A stretch of DNA of 64,000 nt from the NCBI GenBank assembly GCA_963723455.1, contig CAVRQM010000001.1, positions 434,001 to 498,000 on the forward strand, in the 5' to 3' direction. This document shows positions 45,945 to 55,224 of this stretch, one piece after another. Position 1 is the first letter of the stretch; every line of letters starts with the position of its first letter. Both the position numbers and the translations under genes were made by a program. The notes under the pieces were generated by a model. The model searched no databases. It saw only the letters and a program-made list of their open reading frames with translations, and was not told the origin of the DNA. Source of the DNA: CAVRQM01 sp963723455. GTDB lineage: Bacteria > Pseudomonadota > Alphaproteobacteria > Acetobacterales > Acetobacteraceae.

Positions 45945-47742
45945 ATGCAATACGAGGTCAGTTTCGGCCGTCTCGACGCCAGGCCGCGTTCGCCGGCCGC
46001 CGCGGGAAAGTTCCGGCTCGCGCTGCTGGGCGACTTCTCCGGGCGCGCCAATGCCGGGCGGATGGAGACCGGGGCGGCTATGGCCGGACGCCGCCCGATC
46101 AAGGTCGATGTGGACAACCTCGATGACGTGATCGGCAGGATGCAGCTCGCGCTGGCCTTGCCGCTGGCCGATGACGGCAGCACGGTCTCGGTGCCGATCG
46201 CCGACATCGACGCCTTCCATCCAGACCAGATCGCCGGAACCGTCGAGCTGTTTCAATCCCTGCTGGGCCTGCGCCGCAACCTGGCCAGCCGCGCCGGCTT
46301 CGACCGGGCGGCGAAGGAGGTGCTGTCCTGGGGCGGCGAGGCCCCCCTGCCGCCGGCCCCGCGCCAGTCGCGCGGCGCGGCCGTGGCGACGGACCGCAAG
46401 CTGTCCGACTTCGCCCGGCTGGTCGGGCGCAAGGCCACCAGCGATGTCGCCGAGCAGTCGGTGGACGCGATGATGCGGCGCATCGTCGGCCCGTTCGTGC
46501 AGCCCGGCCGCGACGCGCGGCAGGAACAGCTGACCGCGCGCGTGGACGAGGCGCTGTCGGCGGCCATGCGGCGGCTGCTGCACCACCCGGACTTCCAGGC
46601 ATGCGAGGCGATCTGGCGCGGCGTGGAGCTGCTGGTCCGCCGCATCGAGACGGGCGCGCGCATGGAAATCGTGCTGTACGACGTCTCCGCCGAGGAGTTC
46701 GCCGCCGACCTGGCCGCCACGGATGCGCTGGAGCAGACCGGGTTGTACTCAATGCTGGTCGAGCAGCCGGCGCAGGACGCGCATCAGGGCGCGCTGTCGG
46801 CGATCGTCGGCCTGTACGGCTTCGAGCTGACGCCACCGCATGCCGACCTGCTGGGCCGCGCGGCGCAGATCGCCGCCGCCGCCGGCGCGCCGTTCATCGC
46901 CGGCATCGGCCCGGACGCGCTGACCATCCCGGCGCACGAGCAGCACCCGCTGATCAAGGACTTCGTGGGGAGCGCTGCGCGAGTTGCCGGCGGCGGCCTA
47001 TCTGGGACTGGCGACGCCGCGCTTCCTGCTGCGCATGCCGTATGGCCGCAGGAGCGACCCGATCGACGCCTTCTCTTTCGAGGAGTTCACCCGGCAATCC
47101 GGCCTGTCCGGGATGCTGTGGGGGCACCCCGCGCTGCTGGCCGGGCTGCTGCTGGCGCAAGGCTGGGGCAAGCAGGGCGCGAAAATGCAGCCCGGCTCGC
47201 TGACCGTGGTCGGCGACATGCCGTACTATGTCTATTACGGCGCCGACGGCGAACCCGTGGCGCTGCCCTGCACCGAGCGGCTGTATTCCGAGCGTCAGGC
47301 CGTCCAGGTCTCGACCTATCGGGTGATGCCGCTGTTCAGCCTGCGCGGCCGGCCGGAGGTGCGGCTGGGCGGGTTCACCTCACTTGCCGGCGGCACGCTG
47401 GCCGGGTTCTGGGCGCCGGTCGCGATTGCGCCGGCCGCGACGCAAGCCGCCGCCGCCGCTGCGCCGGAGCCGATCGAGGCGGCGGCGACGGATAGGACAG
47501 AGCCGGACGCCGGCGAGGCGGCGACCCCGGATCTGGATGCGCTGCTCGCCAGCCTGTCCGCGCCGGCCGAACCGGCATCGGCCGAGGCGACGGCGGACGA
47601 GGCCGCGCCGGAGGAGCCGGCCCCCGCGGCGGCCGAGGACGACCTCGATGCGCTGCTGGCCAGCCTGAGCGCCGAACCGCCTCCGCCGGCAGCCGACGCG
47701 ACCGAGCCGGATCTGGACGCGCTGCTGGCGTCGCTGAGCTGA
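45945..47742 (+). CDS. T6SS TssB-TssC sheath fusion protein, one apparent frameshift
   Basis: About 598 residues. Residues 1-130 resemble TssB: KFRLALLGDFSGRANAG, IKVDVDNLDDVIGRMQLALA, DAFHPDQIAGTVELFQSLLG. From about 190 it resembles TssC: LLHHPDFQACEAIWRGVELL (the stand-alone TssC has LHHPDFQRLEASWRGLHYLV), AAYLGLATPRFLLRMPYG, PIDAFSFEEF. The frame breaks at 46959-46964 (GACTTC, expected GACTC); removing a base gives KDSWGALRELPAA. The tail is acidic and disordered with three LDALLASLS copies, a likely peptide docking repeat. Probably a modified sheath or sheath-cap component. It diverges from the orphan effector-like cluster. Confidence 0.8.
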
Positions 47743-47881
47743 GCGCGGCCGGCGCGCCAGAGATCTGCCAAACAGCGGCCTCAACTGGGCGGGCGGCCCG
47801 GAGGTCATGTTCCAGCCGGGCGGGCTTACCGACCGGACCGACCGTGTCCACATGCCGGCCGGCTCAATACGGAGACTTCGC

Positions 47882-48778
47882 ATGACCGACATCAGCAGCG
47901 CCGGCGCGTTCCCGCTCGGCGATCGCCCCGTCCGCCGCATGGGCTATGGCGCGATGCAGCTCGCCGGGCCGGGAGTATTCGGTCCGCCGAAGGATCGCGA
48001 ATCGGCGCTGGCCGTGCTGCGCGAGGCGGTCGCGAGCGGAGTCGACCACATCGACACCAGCGACTTCTACGGCCCGCACGTCACCAATGAAGTGATCCGC
48101 GAGGCGCTGCATCCCTATCCGGATGACCTTGTGATCGTCACCAAGGTCGGCGCGGTGCGCGGCGCGGACGCCTCGTGGAACCCGGCGATCGCGCCCGCCG
48201 ACCTGGTTCGCGCCGTGCATGACAATCTGCGCAATCTGCGCCTGGACGTCCTGGATGTCGTCAACCTGCGCCTCATGGGCACGGGGCATGGGGTGGCCGA
48301 GGGATCGCTGGAGGAGCCGTTCACCGCGCTGGCGGAGCTGCAGCGGCAGGGCCTGATCCGCCATCTCGGCCTCAGCAACATCAGGCCCGCCCATGTCGCC
48401 CAGGCGCGTGGCATCGCCGAGGTCGTCTGCGTGCAGAACCAGTACAACATCGCGCATCGGGCCGACGACGCGCTGATTGATGAACTGGCGGAGCTGGGCA
48501 TCGCCTACGTGCCGTTCTTCCCGCTCGGCGGCTTCACGCCGCTGCAGTCCTCGACCCTTTCGGAGGTGGCGGGCGAACTCGGCGCGACGCCGATGCAGGT
48601 GGCGCTCGCTTGGCTGCTCCGCCGCGCGCCCAATGTTCTCCTGATCCCGGGCACCTCCTCGCTGGCTCACCTGCGCGAGAATCTCGCGGCGGCCGAACTC
48701 AGCCTGCCGGACGGCGTGGCAGCGAGGCTGGAGGCAATCGGCGGACAGGGCCAGGGCGCGAACGGCCGCTCGTCCTAG
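47882..48778 (+). CDS. Aldo/keto reductase
   Basis: 298 residues, AKR of the YajO/tas-like group: VDHIDTSDFYGPHVTNEVIR holds the catalytic Asp-Tyr pair, LVIVTKVGAVR the Lys. The usual His is replaced: LDVLDVVNLRLMG has Asn where most AKRs have His, as in several YeaE/PdxI-like members. NVLLIPGTSSLAHLRENLAA ends the NADP site. Cytoplasmic, substrate unknown; pyridoxal or small aldehydes are possible. Not a T6SS component; with the next gene it interrupts the T6SS cluster. Confidence 0.87.
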   Translation: MTDISSAGAFPLGDRPVRRMGYGAMQLAGPGVFGPPKDRESALAVLREAVASGVDHIDTSDFYGPHVTNEVIREALHPYPDDLVIVTKVGAVRGADASWNPAIAPADLVRAVHDNLRNLRLDVLDVVNLRLMGTGHGVAEGSLEEPFTALAELQRQGLIRHLGLSNIRPAHVAQARGIAEVVCVQNQYNIAHRADDALIDELAELGIAYVPFFPLGGFTPLQSSTLSEVAGELGATPMQVALAWLLRRAPNVLLIPGTSSLAHLRENLAAAELSLPDGVAARLEAIGGQGQGANGRSS

Positions 48779-48815
48779 CGGTCGTCCGCCAGTCGGCAAC
48801 GCGGATGCGCCTGCG

Positions 48816-49293
48816 TCAGCCGGCGGCCGCACGTTCGAGGGCGGCTGTGTCCAGCTTTACCATCTTCATCATTGCGGCGAAGACGCGGCCCGAGACGGCC
48901 GGATCCGGATCGGCCAGGAGACGCGGCAGACGTTGCGGTAACAATTTGCCACGGCACGCCCCATTTGTCGCGTAGCCAGCCGCACTGGATCTCCGATCCG
49001 CCATCGGCGGTGAGCGCGGCCCACAGCCGATCCACCTCCGCTTGGTCGGAGCACTCCACCGAAATGGAAGCGGCGGTTCCGTAGCTGGCTGGCCCGCCGC
49101 CGTTCAGGGCCCGGAAGCTCTGACCGCCGAGGCTGAAGGTCATCATGATCACGTCGCCCGCGTCTCCCCCGGGCCAGATCCCCGGGGATCGCATGGTGTC
49201 TTCAATGTGGGAGCCGGGCACGACAGAGACATAGAAGCGGACGGCCGCCTCCGCATCCTTTCCGAACCAGAGGCAAGTGCTGACCTTCGGCAT
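48816..49293 (-). CDS. VOC-family PhnB-like protein, one apparent frameshift
   Basis: About 158 residues. MPKVSTCLWFGKDAEAAVRF then VVPGSHIEDTMR, GGQSFRALNGG and SISVECSDQAEVDRLWAALT match the PhnB/3-demethylubiquinone-methyltransferase-like VOC group. The usual ending is split: at 48937-48942 (GTTACC on the coding strand) one extra base shifts the frame; removing it gives WQIVPQRLPRLLADPDP and the familiar AMMKMVKLDTAALERA tail with a stop at 48816. Function unknown in this family despite the old annotation. Confidence 0.82.
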
Positions 49294-49359
49294 CGTCCAC
49301 GCCTCCTCTCGATCCGAAATTCACGGTCGCACCGGGTATCGGGTGTCAGATTCCAAAGA

Positions 49360-49932
49360 CTAGGCGGGCGGCGCGGCCACCCGCACCACGATGTCGACGC
49401 GCTGGCTCTCCTGGCCCATACCGGGCACCTCGGCCACGCCGCGCCGCGCGCGGGTGACGCGCTCGCGCGGCAGGCCGTGTTCGGCCAGCTTGTCCTCGAT
49501 CATCTGGGCGCGCAGCGTGGACAGGCCTTCGATCGACGCCGGTCCTGCGGGATCGAGATACTCGGCCAGCAGCACCGAGGCCTCGGGGTTCTGCCGCGCC
49601 CAGGACGCGGCCGAGGCGATCACCGTCAGCGCGTCCTCGTCCAGCAGCACCGACCACTGCGCAAAGAATACCGCGTAGTCCGGCGTGCTGCGCTTGATGC
49701 GCGCGACGATGGCCGGATGGATCAGCCAGGGATTTCCGGGAAACGCCGGCTCGCCGCAGTTCTGCACCCACAGCTCATGGACGTCCGACTTGCTTTCGCA
49801 GGGCACCAGTTCGATGCTGACGTCCTTGGACAATGTGTTGGCCAGGAGATCGTCCAGATGCGCCTCTCCGCCGACCAGCCAGACATTGCCGTTCAGTTCG
49901 GCTAGGGTCACATCGGCCACGACAACCTCCAT
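49360..49932 (-). CDS. OmpA-like C-terminal domain protein
   Basis: 190 residues from MEVVVADVTLAEL. The last 90 residues follow the OmpA peptidoglycan-binding fold: LTVIASAASWARQNPEASVL, STLRAQMIEDKLAEHGLPRE and ESQRVDIVV. The N-terminal part is unassigned and there is no signal peptide or membrane helix, unusual for an OmpA-type protein. It is divergent from tagH with 52 bases between, so it shares the T6SS promoter region. Could anchor or regulate T6SS through peptidoglycan, but a degenerate non-binding role is also possible. It may start up to 12 codons earlier. Confidence 0.65.
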   Translation of the reverse strand: MEVVVADVTLAELNGNVWLVGGEAHLDDLLANTLSKDVSIELVPCESKSDVHELWVQNCGEPAFPGNPWLIHPAIVARIKRSTPDYAVFFAQWSVLLDEDALTVIASAASWARQNPEASVLLAEYLDPAGPASIEGLSTLRAQMIEDKLAEHGLPRERVTRARRGVAEVPGMGQESQRVDIVVRVAAPPA

Positions 49933-49984
49933 TCGCTCGCGGCGCTGCGGCCGGCAGGACGCGCTCACTCAAGGATAGGCCCGG

Positions 49985-51448
49985 ATGGCGCTGACCTTCA
50001 CGCTCGATCACCGCCAGGGCCTGGCCCCGCGACAGAGCCGCATGCTGAGCGCCGGAACCTTATCCATCGGCCGCGCCGCCGGCAACGACTGGGTATTGGC
50101 CGACCCGGACCGCACGCTGTCCAAGACGCATTGCGTCATCAGCATCGAGGGCGGGCGCGCAGTGCTGACCGACCTCAGCACCAATGGCGTGTTCATCAAT
50201 GGCGCGCGCGAATCGACGCAGCGCGACAGCCGCACGGTCCTGACCGATGGGGACGAGATCCGGCTCGGCGACTACGTGGTGCGCGTCACCGAGCTGGACG
50301 ACGCGCATGGCGGCGCGGACGACCCGTTTGGATTCGCAGGGCCTGCACCGGCCCTGGCCGCGCGGGCGGCGTTGCCGGCCGCCCCGGCCTCGCTGCTGCG
50401 CGGCACGCCCGATCCGCTGGGCGAGGATCCGCTGGACACCCCGTTCGGCGAGGCGCCTGCAGCGCCGCCGCAGTTCCGCCATCCGCCACCCGCCGCGCCG
50501 CCGCAGTTGCGGCCCACCGACCCGTTCGATGCGCTTGACGAGCGGCAGCGGCGCCCCGGCGTGCTGGACGACGATCTGTTCCAGGGCGTCTCGCCGTCGG
50601 AGTCGTGGCAGGGGCCGTCGCAGCCCGACAACGTGGACGCGCCGGCGCACGCCTTCGCTGCACCCAAGCCGGTGGCGCCGATGCCGTTGGACGATCTGGA
50701 TTTCGACGCGCTGCTGGGCGACACGCCGCCCGGCCAGGCGAACGTCGCCGCGCCACCGCCCCCCGCGCCTGCGGCGCCCAGGTCCCCGGCGCCCGCCGTC
50801 GCCGCGGCACCGCCGCAGGCCGCAGCCGCGCCGGAACCGGCGGCGACGGCCACGGCGACTCCGACAGATGCGGCGGGCCTGCTGGCCGCGTTCCTTGCCG
50901 GCGCAGGGGTGCCCGACCTGCGCCTGTCAGGCCAGGATCCCGGGGCCGCGATGCAGGCGGCAGGCGCCCTGTTCCGCGCGATGGTCGAGGGCGTGCGCGA
51001 CGTGCTGATGTCGCGCAGCGCGATCAAGAACGAGTTCCGCATGGAACAGACCATGCTGCGCGCGCGCGACAACAACGCGCTGAAGTTCTCCGTCACCCCG
51101 GAGGAGGCAGTGGCCGCCCTGCTGCTGCCCGGCCGCCCCGGCTACAAGCCGCCACTGGACGCGGTGCGCGAGGCGTTCGACGACGTGCGCAGTCACGAGA
51201 TGGCGGTGATGGCCGGCGTGCAGACCGCGCTGATCGGCCTGCTGCGCCGCTTCGACCCGGCGGCGCTGGAAAAGCGGCTGCAGCCCGGCATGCTGGACTC
51301 GGTCCTGCCGGCGGCACGACGGGCGCGCACCTGGGAGCTGTTCTGCGCCACCTACAAGGAGATCGCGCGCGAGGCGGAAGACGATTTTCAATCGGTATTC
51401 GGGCGCGAGTTCGCCCGCGCGTACGACGCGCAGACGCGCAAGCTGTGA
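49985..51448 (+). CDS. tagH: T6SS-associated FHA-domain protein TagH
   Basis: 487 residues. The FHA domain (1-100) has SIGRAAGNDWVL, LSKTHCVISIEGG and LTDLSTNGVFINGA, which bind phosphothreonine. A long Pro/Ala-rich linker leads to the C-terminal TagH domain from about residue 300 (LLAAFLAGAGVPDLRLSGQD, MEGVRDVLMSRSAIKNEFR-type core, MLDSVLPAARRARTWELFCA). In other species TagH (Fha1) joins a PpkA/PppA phosphorylation switch that triggers T6SS assembly; no kinase or phosphatase gene is in the window. It opens the run of T6SS core genes on the plus strand. Confidence 0.93.
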   Translation: MALTFTLDHRQGLAPRQSRMLSAGTLSIGRAAGNDWVLADPDRTLSKTHCVISIEGGRAVLTDLSTNGVFINGARESTQRDSRTVLTDGDEIRLGDYVVRVTELDDAHGGADDPFGFAGPAPALAARAALPAAPASLLRGTPDPLGEDPLDTPFGEAPAAPPQFRHPPPAAPPQLRPTDPFDALDERQRRPGVLDDDLFQGVSPSESWQGPSQPDNVDAPAHAFAAPKPVAPMPLDDLDFDALLGDTPPGQANVAAPPPPAPAAPRSPAPAVAAAPPQAAAAPEPAATATATPTDAAGLLAAFLAGAGVPDLRLSGQDPGAAMQAAGALFRAMVEGVRDVLMSRSAIKNEFRMEQTMLRARDNNALKFSVTPEEAVAALLLPGRPGYKPPLDAVREAFDDVRSHEMAVMAGVQTALIGLLRRFDPAALEKRLQPGMLDSVLPAARRARTWELFCATYKEIAREAEDDFQSVFGREFARAYDAQTRKL

Positions 51449-51468
51449 CGGGGAGAGCCAGCGGCCTG

Positions 51469-51616
51469 AAACCAATTTCGTTCCTGGGACCTCGCTCGAT
51501 GATCTGCGCGCCTTTCCCGGAGCGGCGCGACGCGACGCTGGCCACCAGCTCGATCGGGTACAGCGCGGCTGGAGCCGAACGACTGCAAGCCTATGACAAG
51601 CATCGGGCCGGCAGTG
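51469..51616 (+). pseudogene. RelE/HigB-type toxin remnant
   Basis: About 50 codons in three frames read KPISFLG, then SLDDLRAFPGAARRDAG and HQLDRVQRG, then LEPNDCKPMTSIGPAV. This string is the N-terminal half of Gp49-type RelE/HigB mRNA interferases. Two frame changes are needed, no start codon in a good context is visible and the catalytic C-terminal half is gone. The HigA-like antitoxin begins where it stops, so an internal deletion joined them. Distinct from the other frameshifts in that this gene really is broken. Confidence 0.55.
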
Positions 51617-51914
51617 ACAGAAACGAACGGTATTCCGGGTCAGGTCTTCGCAAGCGCGTGGAACGCTCTCGAGGACAGCCCGGCCGAGACGGACAGCATG
51701 GGACCGGTCGGAACTGATGATCGCGATCCGTCAGGCGGTAGCGAGCTGGGGCCTGTCGCCGGCAACCTGCGCGCACCGGCTGGAGGTGACGGAGCCGCGG
51801 CTGAACGACCTCGTACGCGGGCGCATCAACAGCTTTGATCTAGAGGCCCTGATTGTGCTCGCCGCCCGCGCTGGCCTGACCCTTCGTGTGCAGATCGACC
51901 GCGCCCCCGCGTAG
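51614..51914 (+). pseudogene. HigA-type XRE antitoxin, frame-disrupted
   Basis: About 99 codons if one base is removed near 51706. The proposed GTG start gives TETNGIPGQVFASAWNALED, matching the antitoxin opening, then RSELMIAIRQAVASWGLSPA, TCAHRLEVTEPRLNDLVRGR and INSFDLEALIVLAARAGLTL, a complete helix-turn-helix of the HigA/XRE type. An ATG at 51717 could produce just the DNA-binding part (65 residues). The toxin partner is deleted upstream, so at most an orphan repressor remains, placed between tagH and tssJ. Confidence 0.6.
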
Positions 51915-52022
51915 CCTTTCCGCGGCGAGTGTCCCGCAAGCGACCCAGCACCGCGCAAACGGTCTTTCCGGTTGCGCCGATTCCGGGCAAATAGTCTTCT
52001 CACGCGAACGGGAGGGGCGGGC

Positions 52023-52523
52023 ATGGGTCGGACAGGCTTGGCGGGCTGGACTCTGCGCGTCGCCGTGCTGGCCGCCCTAGCCGGGTGCGGCGGGCCGCCG
52101 CCGCCGCCGCCGCCCACGGTGGTCAACATCACGATGGCGGCTGCCGCCACCGCAAACCCCACGCCAGAGGGCCAGGGCGCGCCGCTGGCGCTGCGCATCT
52201 ACCAGCTCGGCTCGCAGGCCGGGCTGAACAACGCCGAGTTCTTCCCGCTATACAACAGCGATGCGACGACGCTCGGGCCTGACCTGGCCAAGCGCGACGA
52301 CTTTATCCTCGCTCCCGGCCAGACCAAGACCACGACGCTGACACCGCGCGACGACGTGAAATCCATCGGCGTGTTCGCCGCCTATCGCGACTTCCAGCAC
52401 GCCACCTGGCGCGCGGCGGCCGACATCCCGGCGCACCAGACCACCAACATCACGGTCAGTGCGGGCCATGACGGCATCACCCTGAAGGCGGTGACGCTGC
52501 CGCCCGCGAAGCCCGGCGCCTGA
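52023..52523 (+). CDS. tssJ: T6SS outer-membrane lipoprotein TssJ
   Basis: 166 residues. A lipoprotein signal with lipobox LAALAGC near residue 22 is followed by a Pro-rich spacer and the TssJ beta-sandwich: VVNITMAAAATANPTPEGQG, PLALRIYQLGSQAGLNNAEF, then PGQTKTTTLTPRDDVKSIGV and AAYRDFQHATWRA. It anchors the TssJLM membrane complex in the outer membrane. It is followed after three bases by tssK. Confidence 0.92.
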   Translation: MGRTGLAGWTLRVAVLAALAGCGGPPPPPPPTVVNITMAAAATANPTPEGQGAPLALRIYQLGSQAGLNNAEFFPLYNSDATTLGPDLAKRDDFILAPGQTKTTTLTPRDDVKSIGVFAAYRDFQHATWRAAADIPAHQTTNITVSAGHDGITLKAVTLPPAKPGA

Positions 52524-52526
52524 CCG

Positions 52527-53864
52527 ATGGGCTGGGAGAACAAGGTCGTCTGGACCGAGGGCCTGTTCCTCCAGCCGCAGCACCTGCAGCAGCAGGATCG
52601 CTATTTCGAGCGCCTGGTCCGCGCCAGCACCGCCGGGTTGCGGCCGTATAGCTGGGGCCTGACGCAGCTGGAACTCGACACCGACCTGCTGACCTTGGGC
52701 AAGTTCGCGCTGCGCAGCGCCGCCGGCATCCTGCCGGACGGCACGCCGTTCGCCGCCCCGGGCGATGTCGATATGCCGCGCCCGATCGACTTGCCGGAGG
52801 CCGCGCGCAACACCGTCGTCTATCTGCTGCTGCCGACGCGCCAGCCCGGCGGGGTGGAGACGGCGCCGCCGGAACAGGTGGAGACCGTCGCCCGCTTCGC
52901 CACCGCCGAGCACGAGGCGATCGACACCAATGCCGGCTATCAGGGCAGCGCCACCGTGCCGATCGGCAAGCTGCGCCTGCGCTTCGCGCTCGAGGGCGAG
53001 GCGCGCTCCGGCTTCACCGCGATCGGCTTGGCGCGGGTCGTGGAAATGCGCGCCGACCGCAGCGTGGTGCTGGACGACGCCTATATCCCGCCGGTGCTCG
53101 TCAGCCTCGCCTCGGGCGTGCTGGCGGGCTTCATCAGCCAGCTGCAGGGCCTGCTGCATCATCGCGCCGAGGCGTTGGCCGGGCGCGTGTCGGAAACCGC
53201 GACCCGCGGCGCGGCGGAGATCGCCGACTACCTGCTGCTGCAGTTGTGCAACCGCTACGAGCCGCTGATGACGCACCTGGCGGCCAGCGTCGGGCAGCTG
53301 CACCCAGAGGCGTTCTATCAGGTGGCGGTCAGCCTGGCCGGCGAGCTGGCGACCTTCACCGAGACGCGCAAGCGGCCGGTGGCCTTCCCGCCCTACAGGC
53401 ACGACGACCTGCAGGCGACGTTCCGCCCGGTGATCGCCGCACTGCGCCAGGCGCTATCGGCGGTGCTGGAGCAGACCGCGGTGCCGATTCCGCTGCAGGA
53501 GCGGAAGTTCGGCATCCGCGTCGGCCCGATCCTGGACCGCAGCCTGGTAACCGACGCCACATGGGTCCTGGCGCTGAAGGCGCAGATGCCGGCGGAGATG
53601 CTGCGTCGCAATTTCCCGAACCTGGTCAAGATCGGCCCCGTGGAGCAGATCCGCGAGCTGATCAACGTGGCGCTGCCGGGCATCGCGGTGCGCGCACTGC
53701 CGGTGGCGCCGCGGCAGCTGCCGTACTACGCCGGCACCAGCTACTTCGAGCTGGACCGCAGCAGCCCGTACTGGGCGGCGCTGGCGCGATCCGGCGGCAT
53801 CGCGATCCACGTCACCGGCGACGTGCCCGGACTTGAAATGGAATGCTGGGCTATCCGAGGATGA
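52527..53864 (+). CDS. tssK: T6SS baseplate protein TssK
   Basis: 445 residues, normal length. The opening NKVVWTEGLFLQPQHLQQQD is the TssK signature. Further family strings are DMPRPIDLPEAARNTVVYLL, FITEL-like LYEAVSLAGELATFTE region (VSLAGELATFTETRKRP), IPLQERKFGIRVGPI and LPYYAGTSYFELDRSSPYW. TssK links the baseplate to the TssLM membrane complex. It lies between tssJ and tssL with short gaps, forming one operon. Confidence 0.95.
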   Translation: MGWENKVVWTEGLFLQPQHLQQQDRYFERLVRASTAGLRPYSWGLTQLELDTDLLTLGKFALRSAAGILPDGTPFAAPGDVDMPRPIDLPEAARNTVVYLLLPTRQPGGVETAPPEQVETVARFATAEHEAIDTNAGYQGSATVPIGKLRLRFALEGEARSGFTAIGLARVVEMRADRSVVLDDAYIPPVLVSLASGVLAGFISQLQGLLHHRAEALAGRVSETATRGAAEIADYLLLQLCNRYEPLMTHLAASVGQLHPEAFYQVAVSLAGELATFTETRKRPVAFPPYRHDDLQATFRPVIAALRQALSAVLEQTAVPIPLQERKFGIRVGPILDRSLVTDATWVLALKAQMPAEMLRRNFPNLVKIGPVEQIRELINVALPGIAVRALPVAPRQLPYYAGTSYFELDRSSPYWAALARSGGIAIHVTGDVPGLEMECWAIRG

Positions 53865-53871
53865 TTCTCCG

Positions 53872-55224
53872 ATGAGCGACGATCCGTTCGCCGAGCCGTC
53901 CGATGCCGAGCGCACCATGATCCGGCCGCGCCCAGGAGGCCAGGCGGCCGGGGCGGCGACAGGTCCGCGCCCGACGCCGGCCGCCGCGCCGGAGGCCGCC
54001 GGGCCGGTGCCGACCACCGGGCTGAACCCGCTGATCGCCGCCGCCGCCCCGCTGCTGGCCGCCGCCGTGCGCATCGCCGGCGGGCGCGGCCGCGCGCCGG
54101 ACCCGGACCAGCTGCGCCGGCACATGGTCGAGGCGGTGCGCGAGTTCGAAAGGCGCGCGCTGGCGACCGGCCTGGACACCCGCTCGCTTCGCGCCGCCCG
54201 GTATGCGCTGTGCGCGACTGTGGACGATCTGGTGCTCAGCACTCCCTGGGGTGCCGCGAGTTCGTGGGGCGCGCAGACGCTGACCAGCATCTTTCACAAC
54301 GAGGTGTCCGGCGGCGAGCGGTTCTTCGACATCCTGGACCAGATGCAGAAGGATCTCGGCCATCACTCCGAAGTGGTCGAGCTGATGTACCTGTGCATGG
54401 CGCTGGGCTTCGAGGGCCGCTACCGCGTGCAGCCGCGCGGCATCGCGGCGCTGGCCGAGCTGCGCGATTCGATCTATCGCACGATCCGCCAGCGCCGCGG
54501 CGAGTTCGAGCGCGAGCTGTCGCCGCATTGGCGCGGCCTGCCTGCCGCGTTCCGCCCGCTGGCGCAGCGCGTGCCGATCTGGGCGCTGGGCCTGGGCACC
54601 CTGGCGCTCGCCTGCCTGATGTATCTCGGCTTCAACTTCGCCCTGGCCGGCCGGTCGGACATCGCCTTCGCCGAGCTGTTCGGCATCCCGCCGCGCGGCC
54701 CGATCATGGTAGCCCGCGCCGAGGCGGCGCCGGTGCCCCCACCGCCGCCCGCGCCCTCGCCCCCCGCCGCGCAGAACACGGTGGTCACCAAGCTGCACAC
54801 CTTCCTGGCGCCGGAGATCAAGGCCGGGCTGGTGGTGGTGCTGGAAGACCAGCAATCGGTCACGGTGCGCCTGACGGCCGCCAACATGTTCGGCTCGGGA
54901 CAGGCCGAGGTGAATCCGCGCTACCTGTCGCTGCTGGACCGCATCGCGCAGGCGCTGCAGGACGAGCACGGGGCTGTGACGGTGAACGGCTACACCGACA
55001 ACCAGCCGATCCGCACCGTGCGCTTCCCGTCCAATTTCGAGCTGTCGCAATCGCGCGCCGACGCGGTGGCCAGGCTGATCGCGGCGCGCCTGAGCGATCC
55101 CGCGCGCGTGCACGCCACCGGGCGCGCCGACGCCGACCCGATCGCCAGCAATGCCACGCCGCAGGGGCGACAACAGAACCGTCGCACCGAGATCGTGCTG
55201 CTGCGCACGGTGGCCGCGTCGTGA
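53872..55224 (+). CDS. tssL: T6SS membrane protein TssL with OmpA-type C-terminal domain
   Basis: 450 residues from MSDDPFAEP. The DotU/IcmH domain spans roughly 90-250 (VREFERRALATGLDTRSLRA, DLVLSTPWGAASSWGAQTL, GGERFFDILDQMQKD, VELMYLCMALGFEGRYR), with one membrane helix near 242 (PIWALGLGTLALACLMYLG). A Pro-rich linker leads to an OmpA-like domain near 310-450 (NGYTDNQPIRTVRFPSNFEL, SRADAVARLIAARL). This is the extended TssL that binds peptidoglycan. Its stop overlaps the GTG of tssM. Confidence 0.95.
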   Translation: MSDDPFAEPSDAERTMIRPRPGGQAAGAATGPRPTPAAAPEAAGPVPTTGLNPLIAAAAPLLAAAVRIAGGRGRAPDPDQLRRHMVEAVREFERRALATGLDTRSLRAARYALCATVDDLVLSTPWGAASSWGAQTLTSIFHNEVSGGERFFDILDQMQKDLGHHSEVVELMYLCMALGFEGRYRVQPRGIAALAELRDSIYRTIRQRRGEFERELSPHWRGLPAAFRPLAQRVPIWALGLGTLALACLMYLGFNFALAGRSDIAFAELFGIPPRGPIMVARAEAAPVPPPPPAPSPPAAQNTVVTKLHTFLAPEIKAGLVVVLEDQQSVTVRLTAANMFGSGQAEVNPRYLSLLDRIAQALQDEHGAVTVNGYTDNQPIRTVRFPSNFELSQSRADAVARLIAARLSDPARVHATGRADADPIASNATPQGRQQNRRTEIVLLRTVAAS

